From Brachybacterium equifaecis (lineage in GTDB: Bacteria; Actinomycetota; Actinomycetes; Actinomycetales; Dermabacteraceae), in contig NZ_JAKNCJ010000005.1 in NCBI RefSeq assembly GCF_023509525.1, positions 111,560-175,559 on the forward strand: 64,000 nucleotides of DNA, in the 5' to 3' direction. The notes beneath the pieces are model-generated. The model was not told the DNA's origin. It did no database searches and saw nothing but the letters and a program-made list of their open reading frames with translations. A program made the translations under genes and the position numbers. Positions 50,311 through 58,352 of this stretch are shown here, piece by piece. Within the stretch, counting starts at the first letter, position 1. Each line of letters starts with the position of its first letter.

Positions 50311-51804
50311 GGCGGGTTCAATCGGTCGATGCAACACCGGCTTGATCCAGCGATTCTAGATGCTCGTGGAAGACCTCTGCGGGCGTCTTCCACCCGAGGG
50401 TCTTCCGGGGGCGATTGTTCAACGTGTATGCCACCGCCCGCAGGTCAGCCGCGCTCCAGCGGGACAGGTCGGTGCCCTTGGGGAAGTACTGGCGCAGCAG
50501 GCCGTTGGTGTTCTCGTTCGTGGGTCGCTGCCAGGGCGAGTGGGGGTCGGCGAAGAAAACTTTCGTACCGGTGTCCAGGGTGAACGCTGCATGCGCGGCG
50601 AGTTCCTTCCCGCGGTCCCAGGTCAAGGTCTGGCGAAGCTGCTGAGGCAGGTCCGCAAGCGACGCCGTCAGCGCGGCGTTCATCGCGACAGCGCCGTAGC
50701 CGCCCAGCGCCGGCCCGTTCTTCACCGTGGGCTTCTCGCCCCAGCCGTCCAGACGGGGCAGATGCACCAGGATCGTGGCCCGGCTGGAACGCTCCACGAG
50801 CGTCCCGATCGCAGAACGACCGGTGCCGATGATCAGATCGCCTTCCCAGTGCCCCGGCACGGCACGATCGGCAGCTTCCGCTGGGCGCTGGGAGAGCACG
50901 ACATCCTCGGTGACGTGCCCCTGGGCCTTGTTCCGGGACCGTTCCCGTGGCCGGCGCAGCGCCCGCCCGGTCCGCAGGCAGGCGACGAGCTCCCGTTTGA
51001 GCGCGCCGCGGCCCTCGATGAACAACGACTGGTAGATCGCCTCGTGGCTGATGCGCATGGACTCATCATCGGGGAACTCGATCTTCAATCGGTGGGAGAT
51101 CTGCTCCGGGCTCCATGCCAGCGACCACCGGCGATCCGCCCGCAGCGGCTTGTTCAACCCCTTCCAAGGCTCAGGAGTCGGCCCGTCTGCGAGGGTGCCA
51201 TCAGGACGGCGCACTCGCCCCGCGAGACGCTCTCGCACGTACTCGCGCAACGCATCGTTCACGGCCAGCTTCGCGACCTTCGGGCGCTTCGCGCTCTCCT
51301 GCGCCTTCCACTGCGCCACCAGCGCCCGGTACTCCGACTTGCCGGATCTCGTGGCCGCATTGCGGCGAAGTTCCCGAGATACCGTGCCCGGGCTTCGTCC
51401 CATTGCACGCGCGATCTCCCGCACTCCCTTGCCTTTCGCGCGCAGCAGCGCGATCTCCTCGCGCTCCTCGAACGACAGGTACCGGCCCGAGGGCTCCACC
51501 AGACTCAACGGCCTCATACCGCCAGCATGACGAAACCAGCGCATCCCGACCGGCACGGACACCCCTACCGCGATCGCAGCTTCCGCGGACGTGATCCCCG
51601 TCGCGATCAGCCGCCAGAACTGTCGCTGCACCGCCTTCGACGGCGCAGGCCGTCCCGGCGAACGCATCGGCGGCCGCAGCGCCCGATCCGCACGCCACTG
51701 CCGACGAACCCCTTCAGGCGCGTCACCTGTCTTCGCACTCCAGTCCTTCGTCGCCATCGCGAACCTCCCCTATCGAGGTGTTGCGACGACTGGTTGAATC
51801 CGCC
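50311..51804 (-). mobile_element. IS30-family insertion sequence, 1494 bp
   Basis: Imperfect inverted repeats, GGCGG-TTCAA-C-GTCG--GCAACACC, are at 50311-50339 and 51776-51804, with one transposase between them. The boundaries agree with where the flanking IS3 reading frames break off. No target duplication is seen, consistent with the deletion of IS3 sequence at this site. Confidence 0.85.
50318..51757 (-). CDS. IS30-family transposase
   Basis: A 479-residue DDE transposase. An N-terminal helix-turn-helix (ATGITSAEAAIAVGVSVPVGMRWF) precedes the IS30-type HTH_38 block LSFEEREEIALLRAKGKGVREIARAMGRSPGTVSRELRR. The integrase core reads PGHWEGDLIIGTGRSAIGTLVER (first Asp), QTLTWDRGKELA (second Asp) and SPWQRPTNENTNGLLRQYFPKGT (Glu). 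No frameshift or internal stop, so it is probably active. Confidence 0.95.
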   Translation of the reverse strand: MATKDWSAKTGDAPEGVRRQWRADRALRPPMRSPGRPAPSKAVQRQFWRLIATGITSAEAAIAVGVSVPVGMRWFRHAGGMRPLSLVEPSGRYLSFEEREEIALLRAKGKGVREIARAMGRSPGTVSRELRRNAATRSGKSEYRALVAQWKAQESAKRPKVAKLAVNDALREYVRERLAGRVRRPDGTLADGPTPEPWKGLNKPLRADRRWSLAWSPEQISHRLKIEFPDDESMRISHEAIYQSLFIEGRGALKRELVACLRTGRALRRPRERSRNKAQGHVTEDVVLSQRPAEAADRAVPGHWEGDLIIGTGRSAIGTLVERSSRATILVHLPRLDGWGEKPTVKNGPALGGYGAVAMNAALTASLADLPQQLRQTLTWDRGKELAAHAAFTLDTGTKVFFADPHSPWQRPTNENTNGLLRQYFPKGTDLSRWSAADLRAVAYTLNNRPRKTLGWKTPAEVFHEHLESLDQAGVASTD

Positions 51805-51805
51805 T

Positions 51806-52103
51806 ACCCGCTGAGTCCGGCCTCCCGCATCACGCGGGCGACCCGCTTGTGGTTGACGCGGTCCTCGGGCGCGGCCCCGTCGTTGAGCTCGGCCGTGATC
51901 CGCGGGACGCCTTGGGCATCGTCCTCCGCGTGGATGATGCGGATCCGCTCGAGCAGCTCGCCATCGGAAGCGGCCCGCGCGGACCGAGCTGGGGTGCCTG
52001 TCTGCCAGGCGTAGTAGGAGGAGCGCTCGATCTCGACGAGCTCGCACAGTCGCTTCACCGGGTAGGTGGTGGAGTTCTCGGCGACGAACTGGAAGCGACT
52101 CAC
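51806..52103 (-). pseudogene. N-terminal fragment of IS3 transposase OrfB
   Basis: About 99 codons carrying the HTH_21 part of OrfB (VKRLCELVEIERSSYYAWQ, RITAELNDGAAPEDRVNHKRVARVMREAGLSG). The frame then crosses the IS30 end and stops. ATG overlaps the orfA stop by four bases. The catalytic core is missing. Confidence 0.88.
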
Positions 52104-52462
52104 CAGCGCGTCTCCCCGGCGAAATACTTCGCGGCCTTCTGGAGGATCTCCCGCTCTGTGGTGAGCTTCGTCGTCTCGGCTCTCAGGTGGGCGTTCTCCG
52201 CCTCCAGCCGTGCCACGCGCTGCTCGAGCGGCTCATCAGGATCCGATGTGGAAGCCGTCGGCGCGGACCGCAACGGGCTGTCTGTCAGCGTGCCGTCAGC
52301 CGCCGTTTTCTTCCCGGTCCCGTGAGTCTCCGGCCACTGCCGCAGCGTTCCCCGGACGATCCCGAGGTCCTCCGCGATATCGCGGAGCGTCGCTCCCGGA
52401 GTCGACTCATACAGGTCGACCGCCTGCCGGCGGAACTCCTCGGAGTAGTTCTTTCTGGCCAT
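52100..52462 (-). CDS. IS3 transposase OrfA
   Basis: A 120-residue protein with the helix-turn-helix start KNYSEEFRRQAVDLYESTPGATLRDIAEDLGI. It has a long insert, then the coiled-coil VARLEAENAHLRAETTKLTTEREILQKAAKYF. It is intact, though its OrfB partner is destroyed. Confidence 0.9.
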   Translation of the reverse strand: MARKNYSEEFRRQAVDLYESTPGATLRDIAEDLGIVRGTLRQWPETHGTGKKTAADGTLTDSPLRSAPTASTSDPDEPLEQRVARLEAENAHLRAETTKLTTEREILQKAAKYFAGETRW

Positions 52463-52500
52463 GGTTCATAATCTCGCTTCCCCAGCCAATGCTGGAATCA

Positions 52501-52730
52501 GCGTGTCCACGAACAAGGGTCAGGCCCCCTCTCCCCGAACGCCTACGAGCGCGCCTACACCGCTACGCTGGCGCTCGCAGCGTAAACAACCCCCGTGTCC
52601 ACGAACCGGGGGTAGGCCCCCCCGACGCCACGCTCGCCCACCAGCATCCGTCCAAAAGTCGCAGCGAGCTGCCCCAGGCCCGCGCCAGGCATCGTCCAGG
52701 ACGGGAGCAGCGAAGGTTCCGTGCACAGAG
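52501..52730. other. Remnant of IS ends between the IS3 element and fdhA
   Basis: This stretch has no intact gene. Two related 25-mers beginning TGTCCACGAAC lie at 52504-52528 and 52596-52620, and a third relative lies inverted at 63878-63903. Between the first two, the plus strand reads SPNAYERAYTATLALAA and stop (52532-52585), a C-terminal tail like that of the transposase at the right window edge. The rest shows nothing recognisable. Confidence 0.55.
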
Positions 52731-52770
52731 CCGGCCCGCGGCCGTCGCTTGCGCGACGATCGCGGGCCGG
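52731..52770 (-). terminator. Terminator hairpin of fdhA
   Basis: An 18-base-pair stem with one wobble and one mismatch (52731-52748 with 52753-52770) and a TTGC loop sits 18 bases past the fdhA stop on its strand. Confidence 0.7.
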
Positions 52771-52788
52771 GTGTATGACATCCCTGAA

Positions 52789-53982
52789 TCAGGCGGGGAT
52801 CATGCCATGCGGGTCGATGATGAACTTCTCCGAGGCACCGGAGTCGAACGTTGCATACGCGTCCGGGGCGTCGTCGAGGCTGATGACCTTGGTGTTGAGC
52901 ATGTCGCTGAGGTAGGGCATGCGGTCCCACAGGATCGCCATCATCAGTTCGCGGTTGTAGTGCATGATCGGGGCCTGGCCGCCGGAGATCCGAGGCGACT
53001 TGATCCACGCCTTGCCGAAGTCGAGCGAGAAGGTGCCCTCCTGCTCGGCCTTGGAGGACGCCAGCGGGTTCGGGCCGTAGACGCCGACGATGCCGGTGGC
53101 ACCGCCTGCGCGGGTGGCGTCCATGACCTGGTTGATGGCGTGTGCCGGGTTCATGTCCTCGGCCTCGCGGCCGATCCCGTGGGCTTCTGAGCCGACGTAG
53201 TCGACGGCGCAGTCCACCATGGGCTCGCCGAGGATGGCCTCGATCTGATCGGTCAGCGGCACGTCCTGGTTCAGGTCGATGGTCTCGCAGCCGTTGTTCT
53301 TCACCAGGTCCAGACGGTCCTGATGGTAGTCACCGACGATGATGCAGGAAGCGCCCAGGAGCCGGGCCGCCGCGGCGCCGCAGCGTCCCACAGGTCCGGC
53401 GCCGGCGATGTAGACGGTCGAGCCGGGCTTCGCCCCGGCCTCCATGAGGCCGTGGAACGCGGTGGGCAGGATGTCCGAGAGCAGGGCGAGGTCACGGATC
53501 TTCTCCATGGCCTGGTCCTTGTCCGGGAAGCGGAGCAGCTGGAAGTCGGCGTAGGGGACGAACAGGTACTCCGCCTGTCCGCCCTGGAAGTCGCCCAGGT
53601 TGAACCCGTAGGCGCCGCAGGCCGCGTCGGGGTTCACGGTCTCGCACGCCTCGGTGTGGCGGGCGCGGCAGTTGCGGCATCGGCCGCAGGCGACGTTGAA
53701 GGGGACCGAGACCAGGTCGCCTTCGGAGAGGAACTCGACGTCGGAGCCGACCTCGACGACCTCGCCGGTCATCTCGTGCCCCATCACCATGCCCTGGGGT
53801 ACGGGGAAGGAACCGCGGTAGATGTGCAGGTCGGAGCCGCAGATATTGGTGGCGACGATCTTGAGGATGACGCCGTGCGGGGCGCTCTTGCCGTTCGGCA
53901 TCTCGAGCTTCGGGAAGTCGAGGGTTTCGACGCGCATGTCCTTGACGTTCTGGAACACGACGGCGCGGTTGCTGCTTGCCAT
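52789..53982 (-). CDS. fdhA: Glutathione-independent formaldehyde dehydrogenase, zinc MDR family
   Basis: A 397-residue medium-chain dehydrogenase that oxidises formaldehyde (and often other aldehydes or dismutates them) with tightly bound NAD. Catalytic zinc ligands are Cys48 (NICGSDLH) and GHE (VMGHEMTGEVVEVG). The structural zinc has CGRCRNCRARHTEAC. The Rossmann motif is VYIAGAGPVGRCGAA. Long insertions such as YGFNLGDFQGGQAEYLFVPYAD are typical of the Pseudomonas-type enzyme. GGAGGAG lies before ATG. It is the only metabolic gene in the IS cluster. Confidence 0.93.
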   Translation of the reverse strand: MASSNRAVVFQNVKDMRVETLDFPKLEMPNGKSAPHGVILKIVATNICGSDLHIYRGSFPVPQGMVMGHEMTGEVVEVGSDVEFLSEGDLVSVPFNVACGRCRNCRARHTEACETVNPDAACGAYGFNLGDFQGGQAEYLFVPYADFQLLRFPDKDQAMEKIRDLALLSDILPTAFHGLMEAGAKPGSTVYIAGAGPVGRCGAAAARLLGASCIIVGDYHQDRLDLVKNNGCETIDLNQDVPLTDQIEAILGEPMVDCAVDYVGSEAHGIGREAEDMNPAHAINQVMDATRAGGATGIVGVYGPNPLASSKAEQEGTFSLDFGKAWIKSPRISGGQAPIMHYNRELMMAILWDRMPYLSDMLNTKVISLDDAPDAYATFDSGASEKFIIDPHGMIPA

Positions 53983-54172
53983 GACGATCTCCTCCAGTTG
54001 TGGATGGCCCGGTCGCGGAAGTGCCACGGTCATTCGGATGCCCGTCGCCCGCGACCTCGCCTCTCTTCGAGCATAGGCCACCCACGAGTCCATCCTCCAC
54101 AGCTGTGCGGGCCACCGTTCCAGTAGTGAATGCCGCAGATGGGGGCCGGCCAGGACAGGTGGCGCTCCGACG
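53983..54172. other. fdhA upstream region
   Basis: 190 bases between fdhA and the next IS, containing no convincing gene. They must hold the fdhA promoter unless the IS supplies it; no strong -10/-35 pair was identified. Confidence 0.4.
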
Positions 54173-54182
54173 CTGTCCCGCG

Positions 54183-55130
54183 TCAAGTAGTTGGCACGTT
54201 TTCGGTGGTGGGAAAGGTAGGGGTGTAGGGGTCGGCGTGGCCGAGGTGGACGTCCAGCGGTCGGTTCCAGGCCAGGGCCTCGTGAGGACGGATCTGGTTG
54301 TACTCGCTGCGGTAGGCGTCGGCGTGCTCGACCAGCGCCAGGACGTCGTCGATCTCCTCGAGGAACAGTCTTTCGTACTTCAGCGTGCCGAACCCGCGTT
54401 CACGGGACCCGTTCTGTCCCGGAGTGCGAATTCTGGTGCGGACGTGGCGCAGCTCGGGATGGCTGGTGATGAAGTGCTCGAATCGGAATGAGCGGAACGG
54501 GCCGCCGTTGTCCGTCACGATCGTGAGGGCGGGGATGACCTCGCCGTTCTCGTCTGCCTGGCAGGTCTCGATCAGCGGATGACCGAACAGGGCTTCGTAG
54601 TGTTCCAGGGCGGTCTCGATCGCGGTGATCGCGTCGTGCTGGTTCGCGGTGGGAGAGACGTGCCAGGGATACTCGTACTTGCTCCAGTAGTCCCGGCATC
54701 CTGCGATCCTCCAGGTCCCGCCGGTGTTGGTCTCGAACTCGGAGAAGTCCAGCTGCCATACCTGGTTCGCCCCGGTGGGTTCCTCCGCGAATGCCGCCTT
54801 GCGCCTCTGGGCGAGCTGGCGGCGTTCGCGCTGGTAGGCGGCGGGAAGGATCAGTCCCTCGTCGCGCAGCACGCGCAGGATGGTCGCCTGCGAGCAGGTG
54901 ATCCCCTCGTGGCGGACCATCGCCCAGACCTTCCGGTGGCCCCACGCGGGATGCGCGAGGGCGTGAGCCCGAGCGGCCTCCCGCACGCTCTGCCGGGCTG
55001 GCCGGGGCCAGGGGCCCCTGGCCTGCTTACCGGAGCGTTGGCGGGCCTGGCGGCGCCTCCAGGTCCGTTCGGGCACGCCGATGATCTGGCAGAACCTAGT
55101 GGTCGGCATGCCCGCGTCGCAGCGGATCAC
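54183..55130 (-). CDS. IS3 transposase OrfB
   Basis: A 315-residue integrase-type transposase. The start carries PTTRFCQIIGVPERTWRRRQ and an HTH_21 block HPAWGHRKVWAMVRHEGI. Catalytic residues lie in WQLDFSEFET (Asp), TIVTDNGGPFRSFRFEHF (Asp) and NGSRERGFGTLKYERLF (Glu). ATG overlaps the OrfA stop by four bases. Confidence 0.92.
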   Translation of the reverse strand: MIRCDAGMPTTRFCQIIGVPERTWRRRQARQRSGKQARGPWPRPARQSVREAARAHALAHPAWGHRKVWAMVRHEGITCSQATILRVLRDEGLILPAAYQRERRQLAQRRKAAFAEEPTGANQVWQLDFSEFETNTGGTWRIAGCRDYWSKYEYPWHVSPTANQHDAITAIETALEHYEALFGHPLIETCQADENGEVIPALTIVTDNGGPFRSFRFEHFITSHPELRHVRTRIRTPGQNGSRERGFGTLKYERLFLEEIDDVLALVEHADAYRSEYNQIRPHEALAWNRPLDVHLGHADPYTPTFPTTENVPTT

Positions 55131-55444
55131 CTCGAGGTCCTCGAAGGGCCCAGATGCCCCTCCGCGCTCTTCTTCCAGACCCGGGCTTCGAGGTGAGCCT
55201 CACCGAGGGCCTGGGTGAGGTCGGCCACCTCGGCCTCGAGCTGCTGCTCCCGGCTGGAGGGCTTGGACTTCCCGGCCACGATGCCCGAGCGGCCACCCTC
55301 GAGGAACTGGCGCTTCCAGTTCCCCACCGACTGCTCGGAGACCTTCGCTCGCCTGGCGGCCTCGGCGACGGTGACCTCGCCAGCCAGCACGGACAGCACG
55401 ATCCGGACTTTCTCCTCGGACGGAACGACAGGTGGTCTTGCCAT
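55127..55444 (-). CDS. IS3 transposase OrfA
   Basis: A 105-residue protein with a helix-turn-helix (VLAGEVTVAEAARRAKVSEQSVGNWKRQFLEGG) and a short coil (QQLEAEVADLTQALGEAHLE). It is coupled to OrfB by a four-base overlap. Confidence 0.9.
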   Translation of the reverse strand: MARPPVVPSEEKVRIVLSVLAGEVTVAEAARRAKVSEQSVGNWKRQFLEGGRSGIVAGKSKPSSREQQLEAEVADLTQALGEAHLEARVWKKSAEGHLGPSRTSR

Positions 55445-55613
55445 GATGATCAGACTCCTTCAGGTCAGACCCGCAAACAACTGGTCCTGCCACCAAGTCT
55501 GACGCGCGACAGAAACATAGGGACACCCCCCGAAGGACGGAAGCGGATAGACCACTCGTTTGGAGGCAATGCGGAATGACTGGCCAACGTTGTGCTCAAG
55601 AAGTCAAGATCTA

Positions 55614-55631
55614 ACCTTGAGGAGACCTTGA
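55614..55631 (+). promoter_or_regulatory. Direct repeat upstream of ydhK, possible response-regulator site
   Basis: ACCTTGA occurs twice with starts 11 bases apart (55614-55620 and 55625-55631), about one helical turn. This is the geometry bound by OmpR-type regulators such as the one at 59497. It lies about 50 bases before the ydhK start. An extra TCAAGATCT just upstream resembles the same element. Function is inferred. Confidence 0.4.
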
Positions 55632-55679
55632 TCTAGGGGTCATAGGCTGGTGCAAATCGTCCTCTGACTAGGAGAAATC

Positions 55680-56267
55680 ATGCGTTCTCGTCGCTCTCTC
55701 GGCCGTCTCGCGGCCGTCGTCGTCACCGGTGCGATTGTGTTTGCCGGCTGCACCGACAGCGGGTCTGAGGAGGGTCAGACGCCGGGCGAGTCAGAAGCGT
55801 CGGAGGCGTCCGATGGAGGCAGCCACGGCGGCATGGAGCACCCGATGGATGGCGGCCCTGCGCCCGAAGGTATGGCGTCTGCGGAGGATCCCGAGTTCCC
55901 GGTCGGCACGGAGGTGACGCTCACGGCGGACCACATGGAGGGCATGGAGGGGGCGACGGCGACGATCTCGGGCGCCTTCGACACCACGACCTACTCGGTC
56001 AGCTTCACGCCGACCGATGGCGGTGAGCCGGTCACTGACCACAAGTGGGTCGTTCACGAGGAGCTCGAGAACCCGGGCGAGGCACCGCTGGCAGAGGGCA
56101 CCGAAGTGGTCATCACCGCCGATCACATGACCGGGATGGAGGGTGCTGAGGCCACCATCGACAGTGCCACCGAGGAGACCGTGTACATGGTCGATTACGA
56201 AGCCGACGGGATGATGATGACGAACCACAAGTGGGTCGTCGAGAGCGAGATCGAGCCCCTCCAGTGA
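55680..56267 (+). CDS. ydhK: YdhK-family (DUF1541) lipoprotein
   Basis: A 195-residue lipoprotein: basic start, hydrophobic run AAVVVTGAIVFA and lipobox Cys (FAGC). A Met/His-rich spacer (GGSHGGMEHPMDGG) suits metal binding. Two DUF1541 repeats follow, each with TADHMxGMEGAxATI and a TxHKWVV end. The family is often found beside copper and heavy-metal ATPases. AGGAG precedes ATG. The GTG of cueP overlaps its stop. Confidence 0.9.
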   Translation: MRSRRSLGRLAAVVVTGAIVFAGCTDSGSEEGQTPGESEASEASDGGSHGGMEHPMDGGPAPEGMASAEDPEFPVGTEVTLTADHMEGMEGATATISGAFDTTTYSVSFTPTDGGEPVTDHKWVVHEELENPGEAPLAEGTEVVITADHMTGMEGAEATIDSATEETVYMVDYEADGMMMTNHKWVVESEIEPLQ

Positions 56268-56917
56268 ACTTTCCGGCAAGACCGCGTAGCGCGTTGGGTC
56301 CCTCCGGCGGTGGATCCCGCCGCGGGACCGGCCAGCTGCCCCGACGATCACTCTTGATCGGTGTCGGACTGCTCCCGCTCGTGGTCGCTGGCTGTGGGAC
56401 CCGCGGAGCTGAGGACGCTCCCGTCACGGAAGATGAGGACCTGCTCCAGGAACATGGGTTCGCTGACGCCGACGCACAGGAGATCATCGACCAGCTTGAA
56501 GCGCTCCCGGTGGCTGAGCGACCGCAGAACCTGATCGCCAGCGTCACCCCGACATCCCTTCAGCTCAGTGACGATGCAGGGCGCGAGGCCGAGTTGCCCC
56601 TTCCACCGGATCAGTTCTACCTGTCGGTGGCCCCATTCGTGGAGGCCACCCACGAGTGCGCCTTCCACAGCCTGACGACGTGCCGCGGGGAGCTGCGCAG
56701 CCGCGAGATCTCCGTGAGCGTGGTCGACAGCAGCTCGGGCGAGGTCCTTGAGGAGGGCACTCGCACCACGCATGACAACGGATTCGTCGGTTTCTGGCTG
56801 CCGCGCGGGATCACCGCGGAGCTCACGTGCACCCTCGAGGACTACACGGGGACCGCGTCCATCTCGACCCAGGCGGAGGATGATCTGACCTGTCTGACCA
56901 GTCTCCAGCTGACGTGA
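56264..56917 (+). CDS. cueP: CueP-like periplasmic/envelope copper-binding protein
   Basis: About 217 residues, read from GTG 56264, which overlaps the ydhK stop (GTGA). An export signal with lipobox VVAGC lies near residues 30-44, after a long Arg/Pro-rich start. The mature part has the CueP signature: LPVAERPQNLIASVTP, LPLPPDQFYLSVAPFV and the cysteine motif THECAFHSLTTCRGEL, ending with DLTCLTSLQL. In Salmonella CueP binds copper and is kept reduced by thiol-disulfide partners, which here follow directly. Confidence 0.9.
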   Translation: MNFPARPRSALGPSGGGSRRGTGQLPRRSLLIGVGLLPLVVAGCGTRGAEDAPVTEDEDLLQEHGFADADAQEIIDQLEALPVAERPQNLIASVTPTSLQLSDDAGREAELPLPPDQFYLSVAPFVEATHECAFHSLTTCRGELRSREISVSVVDSSSGEVLEEGTRTTHDNGFVGFWLPRGITAELTCTLEDYTGTASISTQAEDDLTCLTSLQLT

Positions 56918-57567
56918 GCCGACGCAGCCTCCCCACTGCACTTCGACATCCCGCCATCAGCCCAGACGCGCCGGGGCCCGGCCTGAGTCGGCGGACCACC
57001 CTCCGATTGGGCGGCGGTCTGCTCGTCCTTGCTCCCCTCCTTGCGGCGTGCAGCGGTTCCTCGGACGCGGCAAGCCAGGCGAACGCCGGGTACGTCTCCG
57101 GTGATGGTGTCGTCGTGGAGATTCCTCCCGAGGTCCGCGCCGCTCCTCTAGAAGTCCGGGGAACGACATACAGCGGAGACGACTTCGACTCCGCGGCGCT
57201 GTGCGGTGCACCTTTGGTGATCAACGTCTGGTACGCCTCGTGTCCACCGTGCCGGGTTGAAGCGCCGGCACTGAAAGCGGTGCACGCGGACTATGGGCCA
57301 CCGGGAGTGGAGTTTGTGGGCGTGAACACCCGAGATAAGGCCGGGCCGGCCGCCGCGTTCGAGGAGACCTTCGGGATCACCTATCCCTCGATTCCGGACC
57401 CCGACGGGGCGGTGATCGCGTCGATGGACGGCAGCGTCTCGCCCAACGCGGGCCCCACGACTTTGATCCTCGATGCTGAAGGGCGGGTAGCTGCCCGGAT
57501 CACGGGCGCGGCCGACCAGAGCACCCTGGACAGTCTCCTGGACGCCGTGCTGGAGGAGGGTGCCTGA
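56914..57567 (+). CDS. TlpA/ResA-like thiol-disulfide oxidoreductase lipoprotein
   Basis: A 217-residue thioredoxin-fold protein. The export signal ends in a lipobox (LLAAC), preceded by a twin-Arg-like RRTTLRLGGGLL. The active site is VWYASCPPCRVEAP with CPPC, and the cis-Pro region reads AGPTTLILDAEGRV. GTG start overlaps the cueP stop (GTGA). It likely reduces cysteines of CueP or other envelope proteins, fed by the CcdA homologue next door. Confidence 0.92.
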   Translation: MSRRSLPTALRHPAISPDAPGPGLSRRTTLRLGGGLLVLAPLLAACSGSSDAASQANAGYVSGDGVVVEIPPEVRAAPLEVRGTTYSGDDFDSAALCGAPLVINVWYASCPPCRVEAPALKAVHADYGPPGVEFVGVNTRDKAGPAAAFEETFGITYPSIPDPDGAVIASMDGSVSPNAGPTTLILDAEGRVAARITGAADQSTLDSLLDAVLEEGA

Positions 57568-58334
57568 TGGGTGAACTGTTCGCCACCACCGTGCTGAGTG
57601 GGCCCCTGGCCGTGGCGCTCCTGCTGTCGATGGTGGCCGGTCTGGTCGCGTTCCTCTCGCCGTGCGTGCTTCCGGTGGTCCCCGGCTACCTCGGATACAT
57701 CACCGGGCTCACCGGAGGAAGCGCCGGGCCGCCCCGCACCGGCGATCCCGGGGAACGGCCATGGCGCCTGGTCACCGGCGCTGTGCTGTTCGTCGCCGGG
57801 TTCGCTGCGGTATTCCTGGTCATCGGCGGATTCGTCGGTGCACTCGGGTCATTGGTGATCCAGTACACCAGCGCGATCAATCGGATCTCCGGAGTGCTGG
57901 TGATCCTCATGGGCCTGGTGTTCGTGGGAATCTTCCCCCGCCTCTCCGGTGAGAAACGGATCCGGAAGCGCCCCGATGCCGGACTCGCCGGCGCCCCGCT
58001 GCTCGGGATCACGTTCGGCTTCTCCTGGACCCCGTGCATCGGTTCGACGTTCGCCGCAGTCGCCGCACTCAGCCTCGGGGAGGCATCCGCCAGCCGCGGC
58101 GCCCTCCTCGCCTTCGGCTACGCGATCGGGCTCGGGATCCCGTTCATCCTCTTCGCCCTCGTGTTCCAGCGCGCCCTAGGAATCTCCAAGATGCTGTCCC
58201 GGCATCGCCGCACGCTCCAGATCGTCGGCGGGTCCGTCCTGATCACCATCGGGCTGCTGCTGATCTCCGGGGTGTGGGAGCAGTGGATGGCGCTCCTGCA
58301 GGTCCAGATCGGCACCTTCACCACGATCGTCTAA
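57567..58334 (+). CDS. ccdA: CcdA/DsbD-type electron transport membrane protein
   Basis: A 255-residue protein with six helices. The redox cysteines are in SPCVLPVVPGYLGYITG near residue 33 and in TFGFSWTPCIGSTFAAVAALSL near 155. Such proteins pass electrons from cytoplasmic thioredoxin to an outside thioredoxin-like protein, here the TlpA-like lipoprotein. TGATG overlap with its gene. Last of the plus-strand copper operon; convergent with copS. Confidence 0.93.
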   Translation: MGELFATTVLSGPLAVALLLSMVAGLVAFLSPCVLPVVPGYLGYITGLTGGSAGPPRTGDPGERPWRLVTGAVLFVAGFAAVFLVIGGFVGALGSLVIQYTSAINRISGVLVILMGLVFVGIFPRLSGEKRIRKRPDAGLAGAPLLGITFGFSWTPCIGSTFAAVAALSLGEASASRGALLAFGYAIGLGIPFILFALVFQRALGISKMLSRHRRTLQIVGGSVLITIGLLLISGVWEQWMALLQVQIGTFTTIV

Positions 58335-58352
58335 GGGTGCTGCTCTCGAGGA

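Larger units (their letters stand above)
49995..52500 (-). mobile_element. Second IS3-family element, split by IS30 and internally deleted
   Basis: Left end TGATGCACGATCAGG at 49995 and right end, read inward, TGATTCCAGCATTGG ending at 52500. From the right it holds complete orfA, the first 99 residues of orfB, then an IS30 element (50311-51804), then only the last third of orfB. The middle of orfB, with the first two catalytic Asp residues, is absent. The IS30 did not simply insert; sequence was lost as well. Confidence 0.75.
54173..55512 (-). mobile_element. Third IS3-family insertion sequence, 1340 bp
   Basis: Imperfect inverted ends CTGTC-CGCGTCA (54173 onward and up to 55512) enclose overlapping orfA and orfB on the minus strand. 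Both frames are intact, so it may be active. It forms the border between the fdhA segment and the copper genes. No target duplication was seen. Confidence 0.85.

Noticed and set aside
54000..54170. N-terminal extension of fdhA into the upstream gap
   Set aside because: The frame is open, but the translated stretch is Arg-rich and unlike the family; a strong GGAGGAG site marks ATG 53982 as the start.
47512..55512. Prophage or integrative conjugative element
   Set aside because: No integrase of the tyrosine or serine type, no phage structural or conjugation genes; only IS transposases and cargo are seen in the window.
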